Below the pieces are notes generated by a model, which made no database searches, had not been told where the DNA came from, and saw nothing but the letters and a program-made list of their open reading frames with translations. Position numbers and translations under genes: made by a program. A DNA stretch of 64,000 bases from Stomorhina lunata (lineage: Eukaryota; Arthropoda; Insecta; Diptera; Rhiniidae). Where the stretch lies: positions 18,775,510-18,839,509 of the forward strand of contig OW121741.1 in the NCBI GenBank assembly GCA_933228675.1, written 5' to 3'. This document shows positions 59,245 to 64,000 of this stretch, piece by piece; position 1 is the stretch's first letter; every line of letters starts with the position of its first letter.

Positions 59245-61690
59245 TTTGCTCTATGATCGTAAATGGGCTCTAAACAGTTTTAAACCGTCTGGATGGCATT
59301 ATCCCAGCAGACTTGCAACATATTGCAGCCATTTTACTCTCTTGCTCACTTGGATCCGTTTGAGTTATCTTAGCCTACCTCAAATACCTGAATCATTGAC
59401 CAGATGTGGGGTAGTTTTAATCCCTGGTTAAGATAGCCACACTAAATCAAAGGACTTTAGGCCAAACAGTCTCAGTTATTTACTTCTTTAAATCTTGGAA
59501 CGTTTTATCTTTGGTTAGTTTTATAGAAAATCACTTGTTGCCTTTCTAGACACAGAGTCGATTACATTAGCATGGTGGACTTAGAAGTTGACAATTCTTC
59601 GTAGGTAAACTCCAATCTACAGAATCATTAGCTCAACCATAGGCAAAGCTACAGTCTACAAAGTGGCATGAGGTGGTGCTCTTTGGGGCGGTGTTTTGTC
59701 ACCCCTGTTATGAAATTTTTCAGGGAAGTGGACTCCCTGCGCTTGAAAACTATTAGTTATAAAAGTCGCTCACGCCACACTTATTAGCTGGAGAGTTTCA
59801 GGGGCTTTCCCTGCAAATACTGCCTGGCTCTATGAGATGGTTGCAAAACCTAAATAATCAGATCTTCTGACATAATGATTACTGGCGCCATTAGGACTAC
59901 GCCTTGAAAAGCACTAACTACTATGCTTAACTAGCTTCCGGCTGAGTTAATAGCTCAAAATGTAGCCCTTAACTCAGCCATAAGAACGGATGTCGCCCTT
60001 AACTCAGCCATTAGGTTAAATACTACTGGACTTCTAAAGGCTCTCAGGATGGTTATGATGTGAGTGGGGTACTTTGTACTTATGATAGAGTGAGAAAGTG
60101 TGACTGAGTATGTTTTAGTGGTGTTCAGTAGGAGAAGAATGCGTTCTTCGAGTGCTAGGCAGTAATACGATTTTGGGTGAATGGGCTCCCTTGGAGTGCG
60201 ACTCGGCCCTTCCCTCTACCCCCATCAAAGGGGACCCTTGTCCAAAAAGCATGTTTTTGGTGGACGTATTTTTACCTCCCGTTGTTGAGAGCACCGTGGA
60301 ATAGGCCTGTACGGCTGTGTACAAGTAAAACCTCGACTTTCATGGACATCTATAGGATAAACTCCACTTTTTTGGATAAACTTCGACCACTGCATTCAAA
60401 TCGATTCAGCAGGAGATTTACACGGATGGATCTAAATCGAAAAATTGAGTGGGTGGAGGCTTTTACATTCCACTATTTGGAATGAAAACCTATTTTAAGC
60501 TCAGGCTGAAATTTCAGCGAGTAAATGGTTAAGGTACCATCGAATATACTACAGAGCTATTCGTTTTAGTACTGACAGTCTTGCAGCCATTGACTCCCTA
60601 TCTTTGGTGTTTATCTCATTCGTTCTTACTCGTGAATGCTGGGCATCCCTAAATGAGATGGCAAGACATTGCAATATAGAACTATTTTGGGTACGTAGCC
60701 ACAACAATGTGCAAGGGAATACTCAGTGCTCTCTTAGCCAGGAGGATATTGACCAATATATAGGTATACCGCTATCAGTCTGTAAATTGCTCATTCAGCT
60801 GTTTCTATAAAAGTCCGTGCAGACCAACTGGTCCACAGAAACAACCTGCTCAGTTTTTAGACTCATCCGGCCAACAAACGAAATTAAGCGTTCTGCAGTC
60901 TTGGTGATCCATAGACTACGCGCTCTAATATTAATTCCCTCAGGGAACTGCGTAATAGGATGGTATGCTAGAAGACTCAATCTTCAAAGTAATGAGTACT
61001 GTAGAAGTTGTCACAACATCGAGGAGGAAGAAACTGTCACTCATCTCCTCTATCACTGCCCAGACCTTGCAGATCTTAGGACTTACCAACTGGGATAGAA
61101 GACTCAATCTTCAAAGCAATGACTACTGTAGAAGTTGTCACAACATCGAGGAGGAAGAAACTGTCACTCATCTCCTCTATCACTACCCAGTCCTTGCAGA
61201 TCTAAGGACTTACCAACTGGGCTAGAAGATCCAATCTTCAAAGCAGTGACTACTGTAGAAGTTGTCACAACATCGAGAAGGAAGAAACTGTCACTCATCT
61301 CCTCTATCACTGCCCAGACCTTGCAGATCTTAGGACTTACCAACTGGGCTAGAAGACCCAGTCTTCAATGCATTGACTACTGTAGAAGTTGTCACAACAT
61401 CGAGGAGGAAGAAACTTTCACTTATCTCCTCTATCACTGACCAGACCTTGCAGATCTTAGGACTTACCAACTGGTCTACCCGTTTATGCACTTTTTATCA
61501 GAGATCTCGAATTTGAATATTCAATTAATAGGGTCATTCATTGTTGCATGTGGTCAGCTCTAAAAGAGCCTAAGTATATTTGTTAGTAAATAATACAAAC
61601 TTCCCTTTACTCAGCAGGTAACACAAAGGGGCGACTTTCTGGGACGCGGACTCTGTTGTCAACCACCTGCTTTACCTAACCTATGATCGT
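59245..61690 (+). mobile_element. Degenerate, 5'-truncated non-LTR retrotransposon (LINE)
   Basis: Broken frames carry LINE landmarks in order. Reverse-transcriptase pieces are A-L-N-S-F-K-P and G-V-V-L-I-P-G (about 59265-59430), K-D-F-R-P near 59455, and W-G-G-V-L-S-P-L-L near 59680. Then come an A-I-R-T-T-P remnant near 59895, and RNase H Y-T-D-G-S-K (about 60420) with T-D-S-L-A-A-I (about 60575) and F-W-V-R-S-H-N. A C-terminal zinc-knuckle C-R-S-C-H-N-I-E-E-E-E-T follows (about 60997). RNase H plus this tail fits the I/LOA/Jockey-like group; the clade is not resolved. Many stops and deletions make it inactive. It separates convergent paralogs 3 and 4. Confidence 0.85.
60969..61476 (+). repeat. 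Four tandem copies of a 127-bp piece of the LINE 3' coding end
   Basis: TAGAAGA(C/T) starts at 60969, 61096, 61223 and 61350, with the next truncated start at 61477, an exact 127-bp period. Each unit encodes the Cys/His knuckle region of the LINE. Because 127 is not a multiple of three, each unit is read in a different frame. Confidence 0.92.
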
Positions 61691-62729
61691 CAGATTTAAT
61701 CCAAAATTTCTATGATCATTGTATAAAATAGGCTTGATGTTCAGAGTGCAAACTAATTAAGCCACGGCGCAGATGTCTTGACATGAAATGCTACTTCAGA
61801 GAAATCTGTGAGATGAGCTGTTAAGAAGGCATGCACATGTCATAAGGAAAATTTATGATAGAAACATTATTAATCCTTTCTTAAAATCTGCTTGAGGGGT
61901 TATTATAGGTTTTGGAAAATTTGATAGTGGGACTGGAAAGCTAAACTACTTTAATTTCCTTTTAACAGATGGAGTAACCTACTTCATATATGCTTTTGCA
62001 TAAAGATCTCAATTGTTACGAAACATAATTGCTTCGTTTTAAAGAATCTTCCTCTTTGGAGATATGAGAATATTTAGTTTTGGCGCAGAGATCTTAAAGA
62101 TTGCGCAAGCTCACAGTCAAATTGGGTATTCATATGATGATTACACAACCAATTTTCGAATGATTTTGCTGAGAATGTATCAGATAATGCTAATTGAAAG
62201 TCCAAGTATTTTTTGTCGTAATTTAAGATTGAAGATGGACCATTGCTCCAATTAATAATCCCTCAAGCTCTTGGGTGATAAGATATCAGAAGGCGTAGAA
62301 AATATAAATATCGACTTCTACCTCTTTCTTACCAGGCGACAAGTCGTATCTTTCGAAATTGATCAAAATGTAAGATATTTCAGAAACATTTTTGTGGCAT
62401 ACTTTTAGGATAATATAAATTCTAATATATAAAATTCTCTGGTCGCAGTGTTTGTGGCCAAACTCCTCCAAAATAGCTCGACCGATTTCCATGAAACTTC
62501 ATGTGCATATCCGGTAGATCTGTGAATTGGTCAACATTTATTTTTATGCCGCTAAATGTTAAGGGTGACCCACCGCAAGGGATAATTTATGACCCACCTA
62601 AATAACGCACCGACTTTGATTTAATTTAAAACTAAGATATCAAAAAATTTCCTTAATATTATAAATATTTCAAACTTAAAAATAAAAATTCAAATAAAAT
62701 ACAAAAATTGATTAAGGTTTCCAAAAATT
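61691..62729. other. Intergenic sequence between LINE and paralog 4
   Basis: No convincing gene; the open frames at 62064-62255 and 62286-62492 lack support. A fragment near 62430-62530 (GGTCGCAGTGTTTGTGGCC, CGACCGATTTCCATGAAACT) looks like a dispersed-element relic. Confidence 0.4.
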
Positions 62730-62739
62730 TTTATTTATT
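62730..62739 (-). terminator. Polyadenylation signal of paralog 4
   Basis: Overlapping AATAAATAAA on the minus strand, about 125 bp past the stop. The following sequence resembles the 3' flank of paralog 1. Confidence 0.75.
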
Positions 62740-62862
62740 CCTTTCTTCTTCCTCCTTAAAAAAGTTCCCAAATCTAAAAACAAATTTACAATTTAAAGTC
62801 TTTAAAAGACTATCAACAAAATATAACATAAGAACTAACGTTAAAAAGAATTTTCTTAAAAC

Positions 62863-64000
62863 TTAAACTACCACAGCTTTATAGTCCACCAAAGCCTCCA
62901 GCACCGTATCCATATGCTTTGAGCAACTGTTCAGGCAGATTTCAGCATAACGACTTAAAAAATGCATATAACTTTCCAATTCCTGAAGAGAGCATTGTTT
63001 GAAATTGTTGCTGCATCCTATATTGCTAATGTCGGCAACAATACTTTTCAGTCTTTCCAAATACTCGGGAGTGCCTTGGAGATGATCGAGTGAGTCCTTG
63101 GATATAAAGGAGGGTTTGACATAGTTTGCCAGATGTTCTTGTACTTCACTCAAGCGATCTTGTTGCTGTTCTACGGTATAAAGCATTTCTGCTACTGACA
63201 TGTTTTGATCTTCTTTCTCCTCTTGTTGACTTGGCTGCTCGATTTGCTGTGGCCTAAAACTTTCATCAAAAAGTTGATCTAAGGGTTCATTTTCATACTC
63301 CTTACAATACGATTCGAGACTCATCATGGCCTTGCTATTACGAGGCATGGAGAGTTCTTCATTGTCCAGGGCTGACAAATCATAATGATTGCTTCCGAAG
63401 GGCGAGTAAGACAAACGTCCACATTCAATTTCCTCAAAGCTATCATTGGCGCTAACTGAGTCATCCAAATCGCGGATAAGCACCGGCTTGCTGTGAGGCC
63501 AAGCGAATTTGCCAAAATCCTCTAAGCCATTGCTATTGCCAGATTGTAAGCCCACCAGCATGCTATATTGGCTTTCCATTGAGAATTTGGCCGGTTGATG
63601 CCAAAACTCCGAGACATTAGAGAACTCAACCTCATCAACACCAAAGCGTAAAATGCCGGTTTCTTCAACAGTTTCCTTTAGGAGTCGGAGGAGTCTTTGT
63701 ATCTTAGGGGCAGATAACTGTTTGCCACTGAAGGGTATGGCCAAGTCACCAGTGGAGAACCAATAGTGTGAAGTTCCTTTGGAGGCAGGAATGCGTGCAG
63801 AAATATTCTCCATATCCAGAGGTCCATGTACAGAGAATTTATGATCATCTATGCCGAAATGCAAATCCTTGGTATCGCAACTGGTTTGTGAGAAGATCTC
63901 ATACAACAAGCGCAATTTTTCATTGTCATTAAAGTTGATTTCCAAAGCCACCGAGAAGTCACCGCAATTAATCCAGAACAAAGAATTTTTTTCCTGAGGC
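62863..64000 (-). CDS. Nested paralog 4, partial (5' part outside the window)
   Basis: The open frame runs to the window edge without a start. The first visible residues are P-Q-E-K-N-S-L-F-W-I-N-C-G-D-F, so the 5' part lies beyond base 64000 and no internal start need be assumed. About 378 residues are visible, covering the whole conserved block, H-S-K-P-V-L-I-R-D-L-D, E-E-I-E-C-G-R-L-S, the acidic Gln/Glu-rich linker and the intact Cys-containing C-terminus ending K-A-V-V-V. It is closer to paralog 1 than to paralog 3, but clearly diverged. It is transcribed convergently to paralogs 1-3 and in the same direction as the host gene. Confidence 0.93.
   Translation of the reverse strand, partial: PQEKNSLFWINCGDFSVALEINFNDNEKLRLLYEIFSQTSCDTKDLHFGIDDHKFSVHGPLDMENISARIPASKGTSHYWFSTGDLAIPFSGKQLSAPKIQRLLRLLKETVEETGILRFGVDEVEFSNVSEFWHQPAKFSMESQYSMLVGLQSGNSNGLEDFGKFAWPHSKPVLIRDLDDSVSANDSFEEIECGRLSYSPFGSNHYDLSALDNEELSMPRNSKAMMSLESYCKEYENEPLDQLFDESFRPQQIEQPSQQEEKEDQNMSVAEMLYTVEQQQDRLSEVQEHLANYVKPSFISKDSLDHLQGTPEYLERLKSIVADISNIGCSNNFKQCSLQELESYMHFLSRYAEICLNSCSKHMDTVLEALVDYKAVVV

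Noticed and set aside
59246..61440. Several 60-100 codon plus-strand frames
   Set aside because: Fragments of the dead LINE in shifting frames, not independent genes.
63979..63981. TTG start for paralog 4
   Set aside because: This is simply the conserved Leu of L-F-W-I-N-C; the frame continues to the window edge, so the gene is partial.

Overview
The window looks like nuclear DNA of a higher fly. It is very AT-rich, with GT/AG introns flanked by pyrimidine tracts, TATA/TCAGTT core promoters, AATAAA polyadenylation signals, a degenerate LINE and short inverted-repeat transposons. A calyptrate fly (blowfly or house-fly relatives) is my best guess from style; no species-diagnostic sequence was recognised.

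Left two-thirds (1-42962): four exons of one large minus-strand gene at 42358-42962, 42087-42290, 9427-9809 and 728-848. They join in phase through introns of 67 bp, about 32.3 kb and about 8.6 kb. The predicted protein is Ser/Gln/Asn-rich and I cannot name it. The introns are filled with tandem arrays. A 31-bp minisatellite lies in opposite orientations on either side of exon 9427-9809 (1432-4084 and 10283-16515). Other arrays are a 31-bp hairpin repeat (17536-18990, with inverted copies at about 20030-20220), a roughly 190-bp satellite organised as about 375-bp dimers in two opposite blocks (22461-28100 and 29130-31610), a second roughly 190-bp satellite (31611-34190), and a 2,418-bp tandem segmental duplication of AT-rich repeats (35182-about 40030).

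Right third (43110-64000): after an array of tRNA B-box-like repeats comes a cluster of paralogous, apparently intronless genes, probably nested in a further intron of the host gene. They are three plus-strand copies (45099-48134; 49432-52281, truncated by a stop; 56221-58686), one minus-strand copy running off the right edge (62863-64000), and two decayed minus-strand fragments. The three visible promoters share TATA, initiator, a conserved leader, and CAGGTAG/TAGGTAG-type (TAGteam, Zelda-site-like) heptamers at fixed distance, which suggests expression at zygotic genome activation. The proteins share a block of about 150 residues that I do not recognise. A hAT-like MITE with a perfect 8-bp target duplication (54688-55544) and a degenerate LINE with a 127-bp tandem amplification (59245-61690) lie between the copies.

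The two best candidates for something undescribed are the nested, rapidly duplicating early-zygotic-like gene family and the inverted-array architecture around exon 9427-9809. All array boundaries and copy numbers are estimates by eye.
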